Assembly (NCBI GenBank): GCA_948567375.1
Contig: OX419765.1
Location: 1-64,000 of the forward strand
Length of the DNA: 64,000 nt
Source: Lunularia cruciata
Taxonomy: Eukaryota > Streptophyta > Marchantiopsida > Lunulariales > Lunulariaceae
Direction: 5' to 3'
Shown: positions 51,417 through 64,000 of the stretch, piece after piece
How positions within the stretch are numbered: position 1 is the first letter of the stretch
Layout: every line of letters starts with the position of its first letter
Position numbers and translations under genes: made by a program
Notes under the pieces: model-generated
What the model was told of the DNA's origin: nothing
Seen by the model: only the letters and a program-made list of their open reading frames with translations
The model's database searches: none

Positions 51417-51447
51417 CGTGTCACCAGTTCAAATCTGGTTTCTGGCA
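51375..51447 (+). tRNA. trnF-GAA: tRNA-Phe(GAA)
   Basis: A 73-nt cloverleaf. Acceptor GCCGGAA/TTCTGGC, anticodon GAA in ACTGAAAATCC, T-loop GTTCAAATC. Confidence 0.96.
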
Positions 51448-51483
51448 TATTATTATCAAGTATAAAAAATAGAAAATTTTAGT

Positions 51484-51529
51484 TTTTGAAACCTTCTAAA
51501 TTGAATTTCTTTATTAGAAGGTTTCAAAA
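51484..51529. terminator. stem-loop between trnF and ndhJ
   Basis: A perfect 16-bp stem (TTTTGAAACCTTCTAA and complement) with a 14-nt loop. It separates convergent trnF (+) and ndhJ (-). Confidence 0.55.
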
Positions 51530-51607
51530 TTTTTATTTCAATTTCTATGTAAAAAGCAATATTTATTTTTTATATTTTGTTATATTGTTTTTCTTATTTA
51601 TTTCTAA

Positions 51608-52117
51608 TTAATACGCATCTTGTAATTCATAAAAATCAGGTACAATATAATCTTTGCGTAAAGGCCAACCTATCCAAGTATCAGGCATTAAAATACGCTT
51701 AAGGTGCGGGTGATTTTCGTAAAAAATTCCAAACATATCATAAGACTCACGCTCTTGAAAATCTGCACTTTTCCAAATCCAAAAAATAGATGGAATTTTT
51801 GGGTTTTTTCTTAATACAAAAATTTTTATACATACTTCTTCAGGTTGATCTGCGTTATCATTTATTTTTGTAAAATGATATACACTAGCTAATAAACCTC
51901 CCGGTTCCACATCATATGCACATTGAGAACGAAGATAATTAAATCCATAAACATAGAGAGCAACAGCTAAAGAAGGCCAATCTTCAGATCTAATTTGTAA
52001 AGTTTCTATTCCTTGATAATCAAAACCTAAAGGTCTATGCGTTAAATTATGCTTAATTAACCAAATAGATAAGCGTCCTTGTATTTTATTATTATTATTT
52101 TTTAAAATGTTTAACAT
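51608..52117 (-). CDS. ndhJ: NAD(P)H-quinone oxidoreductase subunit J
   Basis: A 169-aa peripheral-arm subunit (30-kDa complex I family). The family signature is visible as [20 protein letters not shown] then [20 protein letters not shown]. Third gene of the ndhC-ndhK-ndhJ operon. Confidence 0.97.
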   Translation of the reverse strand: MLNILKNNNNKIQGRLSIWLIKHNLTHRPLGFDYQGIETLQIRSEDWPSLAVALYVYGFNYLRSQCAYDVEPGGLLASVYHFTKINDNADQPEEVCIKIFVLRKNPKIPSIFWIWKSADFQERESYDMFGIFYENHPHLKRILMPDTWIGWPLRKDYIVPDFYELQDAY

Positions 52118-52159
52118 ATTATATTCAATTTTTTGAATTTTCTTTTTTTTAGTAAAAAC

Positions 52160-52897
52160 TTATATATATATATTTTCTTTTTTTTTCAATGTTAAAGGTG
52201 TTTTTAACAAAACTTTAGAAGTTTGATTAGATTGAAAAAACAGATTTGCTGAAGTTAATTTTGGAGTATCTATATTTGAAAAAAATTGGAATTGATGATT
52301 TAAAGTAAAAAATCTTACCCCTTGTTTAAGATTTTTTTTTTCTTCATATATTTCTTGAGCTATTTTTTTACGAAGTTTTATTATAGCATCTATGATAGCT
52401 TCTGGTTTAGGTGGGCATCCAGGTAAATAAATATCAACAGGAATTAATTTATCTACTCCACGCACTGTAGTATAAGAATCTGTACTAAACATACCTCCAG
52501 TTATAGTACACGCACCCATTGCAATTACATATTTTGGTTCAGGCATTTGCTCGTATAGTCTAACTAAAGAAGGAGCCATTTTCATAGTTACAGTACCAGC
52601 TGTTATTATCAAATCAGCTTGTCTAGGACTCGATCTAGGTACTAAGCCATAACGATCAAAATCGAATCGTGAACCAATTAATGAGGCAAATTCAATAAAA
52701 CAACAACTTGTACCATAAAGAAGTGGCCAGAGACTAGAAAGTCTAGCCCAATTAGAAAAATCATTAAAAGTTGTTAAAATTATTGAATTTGTAAGAGTTT
52801 TATTAAACAAAGAAGACTCTATAGAATTTTTAAGTATGTTAGTAGATTTATCTTCTAAGATATTTTCACAAGTAAAAAATTTGAAATTTAAGACCAT
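52160..52897 (-). CDS. ndhK: NAD(P)H-quinone oxidoreductase subunit K
   Basis: A 245-aa peripheral-arm subunit. Its 4Fe-4S (N2-type) site includes the CC pair in [25 protein letters not shown] and [15 protein letters not shown]. The start chosen is MVLNFKFF at 52897 because GGAG lies 8 nt upstream. The longer frame from 52918 (MAKRSIR) has no such site. The start overlaps the ndhC end by 10 nt, suggesting translational coupling. Confidence 0.93.
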   Translation of the reverse strand: MVLNFKFFTCENILEDKSTNILKNSIESSLFNKTLTNSIILTTFNDFSNWARLSSLWPLLYGTSCCFIEFASLIGSRFDFDRYGLVPRSSPRQADLIITAGTVTMKMAPSLVRLYEQMPEPKYVIAMGACTITGGMFSTDSYTTVRGVDKLIPVDIYLPGCPPKPEAIIDAIIKLRKKIAQEIYEEKKNLKQGVRFFTLNHQFQFFSNIDTPKLTSANLFFQSNQTSKVLLKTPLTLKKKENIYI

Positions 52898-53250
52898 TCT
52901 AATGCTCCTTTTCGCCATGCATATACTAAACCGATAATTAAAATAAAAATAAAGATTAAAGCTTCAATAAAAGATGATATACCAAAATTATAAAAACTCA
53001 TAGCCCAAGGATACAAAAATACTGTTTCGACGTCAAAAATAACAAAAACCAAAGCAAACATGTAATATCGAATTTGAAATTGAATGCAAGCTTCTCCCAT
53101 AGGTTCTATACCTGATTCATAACTAGTCAATTTTTCAGGTCCTTTGTTTGTTGGTGCTATCCATTTTGAAAGAGAAAAAATTATTATAGAAAAGCCACTA
53201 ATAATTAACAAAAATAAAAAAAAATAATAATATTTTTGAAGTATAAACAT
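52888..53250 (-). CDS. ndhC: NAD(P)H-quinone oxidoreductase subunit 3
   Basis: A 120-aa membrane subunit with three helices and the ND3 motif [21 protein letters not shown] strong AAAGGAGG site precedes ATG. First gene of ndhC-K-J, overlapping ndhK. Confidence 0.97.
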   Translation of the reverse strand: MFILQKYYYFFLFLLIISGFSIIIFSLSKWIAPTNKGPEKLTSYESGIEPMGEACIQFQIRYYMFALVFVIFDVETVFLYPWAMSFYNFGISSFIEALIFIFILIIGLVYAWRKGALEWS

Positions 53251-53498
53251 TCAAAACCTCCTTTAAATGAAATTCTATTTTCATTTTTTTATTAATTATT
53301 TTAAACATTACTTTAAGAATATTTATACTAAAAAATTATTGAAAGTAATATGATACTAATTAAAACTTACTCTTTTATATTGAAAATAGATATTTTTAAG
53401 CAAGTTTGTTTATAAACCTTTAAATTAAAAAAACTAAAATATTCTTTTTTTGAACTAGTAAAAACGTTATTTATAAATAGAAATTTTTGATAAAAAAT

Positions 53499-54106
53499 TA
53501 GGGCTATACGGATTCGAACCGTAGACATTCTCGGTAAAACAGTTATATTAGATTTTGAACTGTTTTAAAAACCCAACATGCATGTTTTTATGCATTGGGC
53601 TCGTTTATTAACTAAGAATTAATTTAGTTATTTTTCCATCCTTTTTTTTGAAAAAAAAATAATAAGATGGTTCCGTTTGCTTTAAATTTACTAAAGTATT
53701 TTAATGCAATCCCAAAGTTTTTCAAAAATTTTCAAATGTTGACTTAGGTTTGTTTATTTACATGGATTTTCTCAATTAAAGAGTTTCTATTGCTAAAATA
53801 ATATGAAAGTTTATACACCTTAAATTTTCATAAAGCAAAAAAAGATTATCTTGAGTCCCTCGTAATTCTCATCATGTAATGGCATTAAAAAGAAAAAATT
53901 AACCATATCAACTCTAAAATGTAATTTCCAAATAATTGAAATTATTTATGTCAGGCTATTTTTCTCATTGATTAAATCAAAGAGTAAGACATTATATATT
54001 TCACAAATATTAAAAATTTTTTCTTTGTGAATCGAAAAATCGATAAAATTTTGATAAGCATTGGCGCACGTGTAAACGAGGCGCTCTACCACTGAGCTAT
54101 AGCCCT
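53499..54106 (-). tRNA. trnV-UAC: tRNA-Val(UAC), split by a group II intron
   Basis: The 5' exon is 54070-54106 (37 nt, AGGGCTATAGC...TTTACAC). The 3' exon is 53499-53533 (35 nt, CGAGAATGTC...). The joined 72-nt cloverleaf has anticodon TAC and acceptor AGGGCTA/TAGCCCT. Confidence 0.94.
53534..54069 (-). other. group II intron in trnV-UAC
   Basis: A 536-nt intron. On the minus strand it begins GTGCG (54069 downwards) and ends TTTTAC. A domain V-like hairpin lies at about 53571-53606 (plus-strand arms AACATGCATG and CATTGGGCTC). No ORF. Confidence 0.85.
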
Positions 54107-54149
54107 TTAATAATAACTAACCTAATTTAGTATTATTTATTATACAATA

Positions 54150-54179
54150 TATATACACTTTTTTACTACTTATTGTCAA
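54150..54179 (-). promoter_or_regulatory. promoter of trnV
   Basis: On the minus strand: perfect TTGACA (54174-54179), an 18-nt spacer, TATATA (54150-54155), 43 nt before trnV. Confidence 0.5.
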
Positions 54180-54224
54180 GTTTTATATTTAAATTTGTTT
54201 GAAATTAAGTTTACTTTTTTTGTC

Positions 54225-54254
54225 TTGCATTAAAACTTATTAAATAGTTATAAT
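54225..54254 (+). promoter_or_regulatory. promoter of trnM
   Basis: TTGCAT (54225-54230), an 18-nt spacer, perfect TATAAT (54249-54254), 21 nt before trnM. Confidence 0.6.
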
Positions 54255-54275
54255 TGTTTTATTAAAATAATAAAA

Positions 54276-54302
54276 GCCTACTTAACTCAGTGGTTAGAGT
54301 AT

Positions 54303-54348
<46 letters not shown>
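54276..54348 (+). tRNA. trnM-CAU: elongator tRNA-Met(CAU)
   Basis: A 73-nt cloverleaf. Acceptor GCCTACT/AGTAGGT (first pair G-U), anticodon CAT in CTTTCATACGG. Its paired acceptor end separates it from trnfM. Convergent with atpE. Confidence 0.95.
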
Positions 54349-54377
54349 CATAATTCTAGTAATTTATAGTAGTAACT

Positions 54378-54412
54378 TATATTAGATGTCATTTTTTATG
54401 ACATCTAATATA
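54378..54412. terminator. stem-loop between trnM and atpE
   Basis: A perfect 15-bp stem (TATATTAGATGTCAT and complement) with a short T loop, 30 nt beyond the atpE stop. Confidence 0.6.
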
Positions 54413-54442
54413 AATTTTTGAACTATTTAAAAATTTTAGTAA

Positions 54443-54850
54443 TTACTTTGATGTGTTTGCATTAATTGCTTCTAGTCTTGCTTTAGCTCTTTTAAAAATT
54501 AATTTTGTCTCAATTTCTTGTTTTTTGCCTTCTGCTTCGTCTAAATTTGTTTTTGCTTTTTGAAAGCTTTCTTGCGCTTCTTGAAAATCTATTTCACTAG
54601 CTTTTTCAGCGTCATTAACCAAAATAGTAACATTATTATTATCTATCATAGCGAAACCGCCCATTAATGCCATAGTTGACCATTGTTCATTAAGACGTAT
54701 TTTTATAATTCCTATATCTAAAGCAGTTAAAAGCGATGCATGATTAGGCAATATACCAATTTGTCCACTATTTGTGGATAAAATAATTTCTTGAACCTCA
54801 GAATTCCAAACACTTCGATTAGGAGCCAGTACACGAAGATTTAGTGTCAT
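54443..54850 (-). CDS. atpE: ATP synthase CF1 epsilon subunit
   Basis: A 135-aa epsilon subunit that inhibits ATP hydrolysis in the dark. It starts [20 protein letters not shown]. The beta-sandwich core ([20 protein letters not shown]) is followed by a two-helix C-terminal domain. The atpB stop lies 3 nt before its start, so the genes do not overlap here, unlike the four-base overlap of many angiosperms. Confidence 0.97.
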   Translation of the reverse strand: MTLNLRVLAPNRSVWNSEVQEIILSTNSGQIGILPNHASLLTALDIGIIKIRLNEQWSTMALMGGFAMIDNNNVTILVNDAEKASEIDFQEAQESFQKAKTNLDEAEGKKQEIETKLIFKRAKARLEAINANTSK

Positions 54851-54853
54851 TTT

Positions 54854-58375
<3,522 letters not shown>

Positions 58376-58395
58376 AATAATTTAGATATGATATT

Positions 58396-58467
58396 TTAGA
58401 TATTTTGTAATTTTTCTTTTTTTATTTGAAATTTCAAATAAAAAAAGAAAAATTACAAAATATCTAA
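58396..58467 (+). terminator. perfect stem-loop 3' of rbcL
   Basis: Arms of 36 bases (TTAGATATTTTGTAATTTTT... and its complement) with no loop to speak of. The right arm ends exactly where trnR-CCG starts. Confidence 0.65.
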
Positions 58468-58541
58468 GGGTTTGTAGCTCAGTGGATTAGAGCTCATGGT
58501 TCCGAATCATGAAGTCAAGGGTTCGAGTCCCTTCTAACCCT
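58468..58541 (+). tRNA. trnR-CCG: tRNA-Arg(CCG)
   Basis: A 74-nt cloverleaf with anticodon CCG in GTTCCGAATC and T-loop GGTTCGAGTCC. Acceptor GGGTTTG/CTAACCC has a U-U mismatch at the sixth pair. The gene is kept in bryophytes and some gymnosperms and lost in angiosperms. Confidence 0.92.
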
Positions 58542-58725
58542 TTTTGAATTTTTCTTTTTTTGTATAAAAAAAAATGGGTTCTATTATTAAATAACTTAAT
58601 TTTCACTTTTTTATATGTATTTTTTTTATAAAAATGAAAAAATAGTTTTTAATAAACTATTATTATTTTAATCTTAAAATTTTAATATTAAAAATCATTT
58701 ATTTTTTTTGAAAAAGGATTTTTTT

Positions 58726-59676
58726 ATGTCTTTAATGAATTGGTTTGAAGATAAACGAAGATTTGGTGGATTAATTGGGGCTTTTATTGAAAAAGCTACG
58801 AAAGGATATATTTTTAGTGAAAAAGAAAAAGATAGATATATTAAAATTGATACTACTAAAGGATTATGGACTAGATGTGACAATTGTGAAAATATGTTAT
58901 ATGTTAGATTTTTGAGACAAAATAAACGAATTTGCGAAGAATGTGGCTATCATTTACAAATGAGTAGTACTGAAAGAATTGAACTTTTAATTGATCGTGG
59001 TACTTGGTATCCAATGGATGAAGATATGACTGCTCGCGATATCCTTAAGTTTTCTGATGAAGATTCTTACAAAAATCGGATTGCTTTTTATCAAAAACGA
59101 ACTGGTTTAACTGATGCAATTCAAACAGGCATAGGACAATTAAATGGTATTCCTATTGCACTTGGAGTTATGGATTTTCAGTTTATGGGAGGTAGTATGG
59201 GATCTGTAGTAGGTGAAAAAATTACTCGTCTTATTGAATATGCCACTAGAGCATCAATGCCATTAATTATAGTTTGTTCTTCTGGTGGAGCGCGTATGCA
59301 AGAAGGAACATTAAGTTTAATGCAAATGGCTAAAATATCTTCAGTTTTACAAATTCATCAAGCACAAAAAAGATTACTTTATATAGCTATTCTTACATAT
59401 CCTACAACAGGGGGAGTTACTGCAAGTTTTGGTATGTTAGGAGACATTATTATTGCGGAACCAAAAGCTTATATAGCATTTGCAGGTAAAAGAGTTATTG
59501 AACAAACTTTACGACAAAAAATACCAGATGGTTTTCAAGTTGCAGAATCCTTATTTGATCATGGTTTACTTGATTTAATTGTGCCACGAAATCTTTTAAA
59601 GGGTGTTTTAAGTGAAATTTTTGAGTTATATGGCACTGCTCCATGTAAACAATTTCAAAATTCTTTTTTTAAATAA
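58726..59676 (+). CDS. accD: acetyl-CoA carboxylase carboxyltransferase beta subunit
   Basis: A 316-aa plastid-encoded subunit of the heteromeric acetyl-CoA carboxylase (fatty-acid synthesis). The start is [20 protein letters not shown] at 58726, with AAAAAGG upstream. A C-X2-C zinc finger (RCDNC...CEECG, about residues 46-70) precedes the catalytic domain. That domain includes [20 protein letters not shown] and [14 protein letters not shown]. Short and without the long N-terminal extension seen in angiosperms. Confidence 0.97.
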   Translation: MSLMNWFEDKRRFGGLIGAFIEKATKGYIFSEKEKDRYIKIDTTKGLWTRCDNCENMLYVRFLRQNKRICEECGYHLQMSSTERIELLIDRGTWYPMDEDMTARDILKFSDEDSYKNRIAFYQKRTGLTDAIQTGIGQLNGIPIALGVMDFQFMGGSMGSVVGEKITRLIEYATRASMPLIIVCSSGGARMQEGTLSLMQMAKISSVLQIHQAQKRLLYIAILTYPTTGGVTASFGMLGDIIIAEPKAYIAFAGKRVIEQTLRQKIPDGFQVAESLFDHGLLDLIVPRNLLKGVLSEIFELYGTAPCKQFQNSFFK

Positions 59677-59804
59677 CTTTATTTTAGATGTAATAATAAT
59701 TTTATTCTTTTTTTTATTTAAATTTATTTCATTTATTTTTTCATAAAATTTTATTATTATTATTTATTAAAATAAGATATAATTTTTATTTAGTTTAGTT
59801 TTAA

Positions 59805-59975
<171 letters not shown>

Positions 59976-60196
59976 ATTGATTAAATATTAAATTTTCTTT
60001 TTTACTTTTTGCAAATATAGTTCTATAATATATCCATTTTTTTTTATTTTAGATAAAAAATTATATATTTTGTAAAAAGTAAAAAAGAAATGAAATACTT
60101 TAAAAACATTACAATAATATTTATTATTTTTATTCAAAAACAATTAATATTTTTTATCAACATTCTTTAACTATTTTTAGGAGACTTCGTTTTGTT

Positions 60197-60751
60197 ATGA
60201 ATTCACAAGTGGATAATATTCGAGTAGATTTTATAATAGGATCTCGAAGAATTAGTAATTTTTGTTGGGCATTTGTTCTTTTGTTTGGTGCGTTAGGTTT
60301 TTTTTTTGTTGGATTTTCTAGCTATTTGCAAAAAAATTTAATACCGTTTTTATCTGCTGAACAAATTTTATTTGTTCCACAAGGAATCGTAATGTGTTTT
60401 TATGGAATTGCAGGTTTATTTATTAGTTTTTATTTATGGTGTACTATTTTTTGGAATGTAGGGAGTGGTTATAATAAATTTGATAAACAAAAAGGAATAT
60501 TTTCTCTTTTTCGTTGGGGATTTCCCGGAAAAAATCGTCGTATTTTTATTCAATTTTTTATTAAAGATATTCAAGCAATACGAATGGAAGTTCAAGAAGG
60601 TTTTTTATCTCGTCGAGTTCTTTATATAAAAATAAAAGGTCAACAAGATGTCCCTTTAAGTAGAATTGAAGAATATTTTACATTAAGAGAAATGGAAGAT
60701 AAAGCTGCTGATTTAGCTCGTTTTTTAAAAGTTTCTATTGAAGGCCTTTAA
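60197..60751 (+). CDS. ycf4: photosystem I assembly protein Ycf4
   Basis: A 184-aa thylakoid protein required for or assisting PSI assembly. Two N-terminal membrane helices ([20 protein letters not shown] and [19 protein letters not shown]) are followed by a stromal domain with [12 protein letters not shown] and [26 protein letters not shown] lies about 13 nt before ATG. Confidence 0.97.
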   Translation: MNSQVDNIRVDFIIGSRRISNFCWAFVLLFGALGFFFVGFSSYLQKNLIPFLSAEQILFVPQGIVMCFYGIAGLFISFYLWCTIFWNVGSGYNKFDKQKGIFSLFRWGFPGKNRRIFIQFFIKDIQAIRMEVQEGFLSRRVLYIKIKGQQDVPLSRIEEYFTLREMEDKAADLARFLKVSIEGL

Positions 60752-60815
60752 ATTTTTACTACAGTTTTGTTATATAAAAAATATGTTGTTTTTTAGTAAA
60801 CTATAAATAGTTTTT

Positions 60816-62108
60816 ATGAAAAAGAAGAATTTCATTTATGGGCAAATTTTTGCGCTTCCATATTGTTCTTTAGAAAAAGCATATAAAGCCAGTAAACATA
60901 TACAAAAAATAAAAAAAGATTATTTTTTGTATAAAAATATGCTTTTTTCATCAAAACGTTCTTGGCAATCTATTCTTTTTTATATAAATACAGAATTAAA
61001 TAATTCTGTATTTAAAATATACTGGAGTTTATTAGAATATAAATTTAGTTTATCTTTCATTCAATTTTTTCAAAATTTGATTTTTTTTTTCAAAAAAAAA
61101 AATTCAAATTTTGATTTAATGTTTATAAACGGAAAAAAAAATCAAAAAAAAATAAATAGAAAATTAGCTTGGATTGAAGCTACTTTAAATGATTTAGATG
61201 TTTGGAAACGTTATTATTTATTTTCTTCGTTTTTTTCTATAGATAAAAAAGAAAAAAATAATTTTTCTTTTTTGCAAATGAAAAATTTTCGATTGACAGC
61301 TATAGCTTATGAATCTATCGGTTTTGTTCCACGTTCTATAACCCGAACTTTTTCTAGATTTAAAGCAGAATTAACAAATCAATCAAGTTCGCTTGTATTA
61401 AAAGAATTTCGATTGGCAAAATATCAAGCATTGGCTTCTTTGCAATATATTGGATGTTTAGTTTTTATTCCTTTAGGAGTTTCTATTTTTTTTCAAAAAT
61501 TTATTTTAGAACCTTGGATCCAAAATTGGTGGAATATTTATCAATCTCAAATTTTTTTGACTTCATTTCAAGAAGAAAAAGCTTTAAAAAGACTTCAAGA
61601 AATTGAAGAACTTTTTTGGTTAGATAAAGTAATGACATATTCATCGAGTAAAATACAATCGCAAGATTTGACTAAAGAAATTCATCAACAAACTATTGAA
61701 TTAGTTCAATTTTATAATAATGATAGTGTTAAAACTATTTTGCATTTGTTGACTGATATTATTTGTTTTATTACGCTCAGTTGTTTATTTATTTTAGGAA
61801 AAGAACGTCTTGTTATTTTAAATTCTTGGGCTCAAGAATTGTTTTATAGCTTAAGTGATACAATGAAAGCTTTTTTTATTCTTTTATTAACTGATTTATG
61901 TATTGGATTTCATTCTCCTCATGGTTGGGAAATTGTAATAAGTTCTTGTTTAGAACATTTTGGGTTTGTTCATAATAAACATGTAATTTCATGTTTTGTT
62001 TCAACATTTCCAGTTATTTTAGACACAGTCTTTAAATATTTGATTTTTCGTCATTTAAATCGTATATCGCCTTCCATTGTAGCAACTTATCATACTATGA
62101 ATGAATAA
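60816..62108 (+). CDS. cemA: envelope membrane protein CemA (Ycf10)
   Basis: A 430-aa inner-envelope protein linked to proton extrusion and CO2 uptake. The lysine-rich N-terminal half is variable. The conserved C-terminal half has about four membrane helices and the family blocks [20 protein letters not shown] and the stretch from [11 protein letters not shown] to the end. It starts [20 protein letters not shown]. Confidence 0.95.
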   Translation: MKKKNFIYGQIFALPYCSLEKAYKASKHIQKIKKDYFLYKNMLFSSKRSWQSILFYINTELNNSVFKIYWSLLEYKFSLSFIQFFQNLIFFFKKKNSNFDLMFINGKKNQKKINRKLAWIEATLNDLDVWKRYYLFSSFFSIDKKEKNNFSFLQMKNFRLTAIAYESIGFVPRSITRTFSRFKAELTNQSSSLVLKEFRLAKYQALASLQYIGCLVFIPLGVSIFFQKFILEPWIQNWWNIYQSQIFLTSFQEEKALKRLQEIEELFWLDKVMTYSSSKIQSQDLTKEIHQQTIELVQFYNNDSVKTILHLLTDIICFITLSCLFILGKERLVILNSWAQELFYSLSDTMKAFFILLLTDLCIGFHSPHGWEIVISSCLEHFGFVHNKHVISCFVSTFPVILDTVFKYLIFRHLNRISPSIVATYHTMNE

Positions 62109-62295
62109 AAAATTCAATTTTGTTTTGTCCTCTTTTTTTTTATTAAATAAAATTATTTATATATAAATTTATATTAAAATTAGAAAATTTTTTTTTATTT
62201 ATTATTATTGTTACCATAATGGCACATCTTCTAAATTTGAGTAGTTTATATAATAAGATTACTCGTAAAAATTATTTGAAATAAATAATCGAACC

Positions 62296-63258
62296 ATGCA
62301 AAATAGAAACTTTAAGAACTTGATTATAAAATGGGCCACTCGATCAATTTCCCTAATGATTATTATAAATACAATAATTTGGTCGTCTGTTTCGGAAGCA
62401 TTTCCTATTTATGCACAGCAGGGTTATGAAAATCCTCGAGAAGCTACTGGTCGTATTGTGTGTGCTAATTGTCACTTAGCTAAAAAACCAGTTGATATTG
62501 AAGTTCCACAATCTGTTTTACCAAACACGGTCTTTGAAGCTGTGGTCAAAATTCCTTATGATATGCAAATCAAACAAGTACTTGCTAGTGGTAAAAAAGG
62601 TTCTCTAAATGTTGGAGCAGTTCTTATTTTACCAGAAGGTTTTGAATTAGCTCCTTCTGATCGAATTCCTCCTGAAATGAAAGAAAAAATTGGTAATCTT
62701 TTTTTTCAACCTTATAGCAATGATAAAAAAAATATTTTAGTAATAGGTCCCGTTTCAGGTAAAAAATATAGTGAAATGATTTTTCCAATTCTTTCTCCAG
62801 ATCCAGCTACTAATAAAGAATCTCATTTTTTAAAATATCCAATTTACGTTGGTGGTAATAGAGGAAGAGGTCAAATTTATCCTGATGGAAGTAAAAGCAA
62901 CAATACGGTTTATAATGCTTCAATAACTGGTAAAATAACTAAAATTTTTCGTAAAGAAAAAGGTGGATACGAAATAACAATTGATGATGTGTCGGATGGA
63001 CGTAAAGTTGTGGATACTTTGCCTGCAGGACCAGAACTTATTATTTCTGAAGGTGAATTTGTTAAAGTTGATCAACCTTTAACGAACAATCCAAATGTAG
63101 GTGGATTTGGCCAAGGGGACGCTGAAGTAGTACTTCAGGATCCTTTACGTATTCAAGGTCTTTTGGTATTTTTTGTTTCAGTAATTTTAGCACAAATCTT
63201 TTTAGTACTTAAAAAGAAACAATTTGAAAAAGTACAACTAGCTGAAATGAATTTTTAA
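62296..63258 (+). CDS. petA: cytochrome f
   Basis: A 320-aa c-type cytochrome of the b6f complex. A Sec-type signal peptide ends near residue 35 (WSSVSEA, then FPIYAQQGY). The covalent heme motif CANCH lies at residues 56-60. A large lumenal domain is followed by one C-terminal membrane anchor ([20 protein letters not shown]). Convergent with psbJ. Confidence 0.98.
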   Translation: MQNRNFKNLIIKWATRSISLMIIINTIIWSSVSEAFPIYAQQGYENPREATGRIVCANCHLAKKPVDIEVPQSVLPNTVFEAVVKIPYDMQIKQVLASGKKGSLNVGAVLILPEGFELAPSDRIPPEMKEKIGNLFFQPYSNDKKNILVIGPVSGKKYSEMIFPILSPDPATNKESHFLKYPIYVGGNRGRGQIYPDGSKSNNTVYNASITGKITKIFRKEKGGYEITIDDVSDGRKVVDTLPAGPELIISEGEFVKVDQPLTNNPNVGGFGQGDAEVVLQDPLRIQGLLVFFVSVILAQIFLVLKKKQFEKVQLAEMNF

Positions 63259-63286
63259 TTTTATAAAAATTTATTTCAAAATAAAA

Positions 63287-63366
63287 GAAAAAACATAAAA
63301 AAATTGAAAAAATGGAACATTGATCAAAATCAATGTTCCATTTTTTCAATTTTTTTATGTTTTTTC
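63287..63366. terminator. perfect stem-loop between petA and psbJ
   Basis: Arms of 37 bases (GAAAAAACATAAAAAAATTG... and its complement) with a 6-nt loop. It sits between convergent petA (+) and psbJ (-) and can serve both. Confidence 0.65.
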
Positions 63367-63452
63367 AAAAAAATCAAACTTTTTTTGAGTTTTAATAGGC
63401 ATTACGTATTTATACTATAATATTTTTTAAATAAAATATTTTTTTGTTTTTA

Positions 63453-63575
63453 TTATAAGGATGATCCTAATCCTGAATATGAACCATAAAAAAAGATACC
63501 GACTAAACCGATCACAAGGATACCAGCTACAGTACCGATTAGCCACAAAGGAACCCTTCCGGTAGTATTAGCCAT
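63453..63575 (-). CDS. psbJ: photosystem II protein J
   Basis: A 40-aa single-helix PSII subunit ([20 protein letters not shown] then [20 protein letters not shown]). Last gene of the psbE-F-L-J operon; AAAGGAG precedes ATG. Confidence 0.97.
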   Translation of the reverse strand: MANTTGRVPLWLIGTVAGILVIGLVGIFFYGSYSGLGSSL

Positions 63576-63696
63576 TGAATTTACTCCTTTTCAAAAATTT
63601 GATAAATAGTTATAACTTAAAACATAAACAGTTACAAATAATAAAAAAAGTTTTTTATCCAGATAAGGTAAACAATTATTTTTTTTTTATAAAAAT

Positions 63697-63828
<132 letters not shown>

Positions 63829-63834
63829 TTAAGT

Positions 63835-64000
<166 letters not shown>

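Noticed and set aside
52898-52918. Seven-codon N-terminal extension of ndhK (MAKRSIR)
   Set aside because: No ribosome-binding site upstream, whereas GGAG is correctly placed for the start at 52897.

Overview
This window is part of a plastid (chloroplast) genome from a land plant, almost certainly a thalloid liverwort related to Marchantia. It is strongly AT-rich. It carries the bryophyte/streptophyte set chlB, cysA (mbpX), ycf66, psb30 (ycf12), psaM and trnR-CCG. Its order, rps12-rps7-ndhB, psbM-ycf66-petN, rpoB-rpoC1-rpoC2-rps2-atpI-atpH-atpF-atpA, chlB-trnK-psbA-trnH-ycf2, cysA-trnT-psbD/C and on to petA-psbJLFE, is the Marchantia-type large single-copy order. From memory, several product lengths (ycf66 135 aa, ycf3 167, accD 316, ycf4 184, ndhJ 169, chlB 513) equal the named ORFs of M. 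polymorpha. Others (ycf2 2159, cemA 430, cysA 372, rpoC2 1393) do not, so I infer a relative rather than M. polymorpha itself. No rRNA or inverted repeat lies in the window.

Layout. 1-3.7 kb: 3' part of trans-spliced rps12, rps7, ndhB. 3.7-5.7 kb: trnL-CAA, psbM, split ycf66, petN, trnC. 5.8-21.3 kb: RNA polymerase genes, then rps2 and the atpI/H/F/A operon. 21.3-24.1 kb: small photosystem genes and tRNAs (trnR-UCU, split trnG-UCC, psb30, psaM, trnS-GCU, psbI, psbK, trnQ). 24.3-30 kb: chlB, trnK with matK in its intron, psbA, trnH. 30.2-36.7 kb: the giant ycf2. 36.8-42.7 kb: trnD-Y-E, cysA, trnT, psbD/psbC, trnS-UGA, psbZ, trnG-GCC, trnfM. 42.8-50.4 kb: rps14-psaB-psaA, ycf3, trnS-GGA, rps4. 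50.6-56.3 kb: trnT-UGU, trnL-UAA (group I intron), trnF, ndhJ-K-C, trnV (split), trnM, atpE-atpB. 56.9-64 kb: rbcL, trnR-CCG, accD, psaI, ycf4, cemA, petA, and the psbJ-L-F-E cluster, in which psbE is cut by the window end.

The genes form the usual plastid modules. These are photosystem I and II, cytochrome b6f, ATP synthase, the NDH complex, Rubisco, the plastid-encoded RNA polymerase, ribosomal proteins and tRNAs. Dark-operative chlorophyll synthesis (chlB), fatty-acid synthesis (accD) and sulfate import (cysA) are also present. Nine complete group II introns, one 3' half of a trans-spliced intron and one group I intron are visible. Gene 3' ends are marked by long, often perfect inverted repeats.

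This is mostly a well-understood genome type. The items most worth a second look are four. The matK reading frame is broken at a run of eleven T. An orphan tRNA-Ser-like 3' half lies between psbI and psbK. A short unexplained ORF with a strong ribosome-binding site sits between chlB and trnK. Several very long palindromes lie between genes. I found no new system of the kind that would rewrite the annotation.
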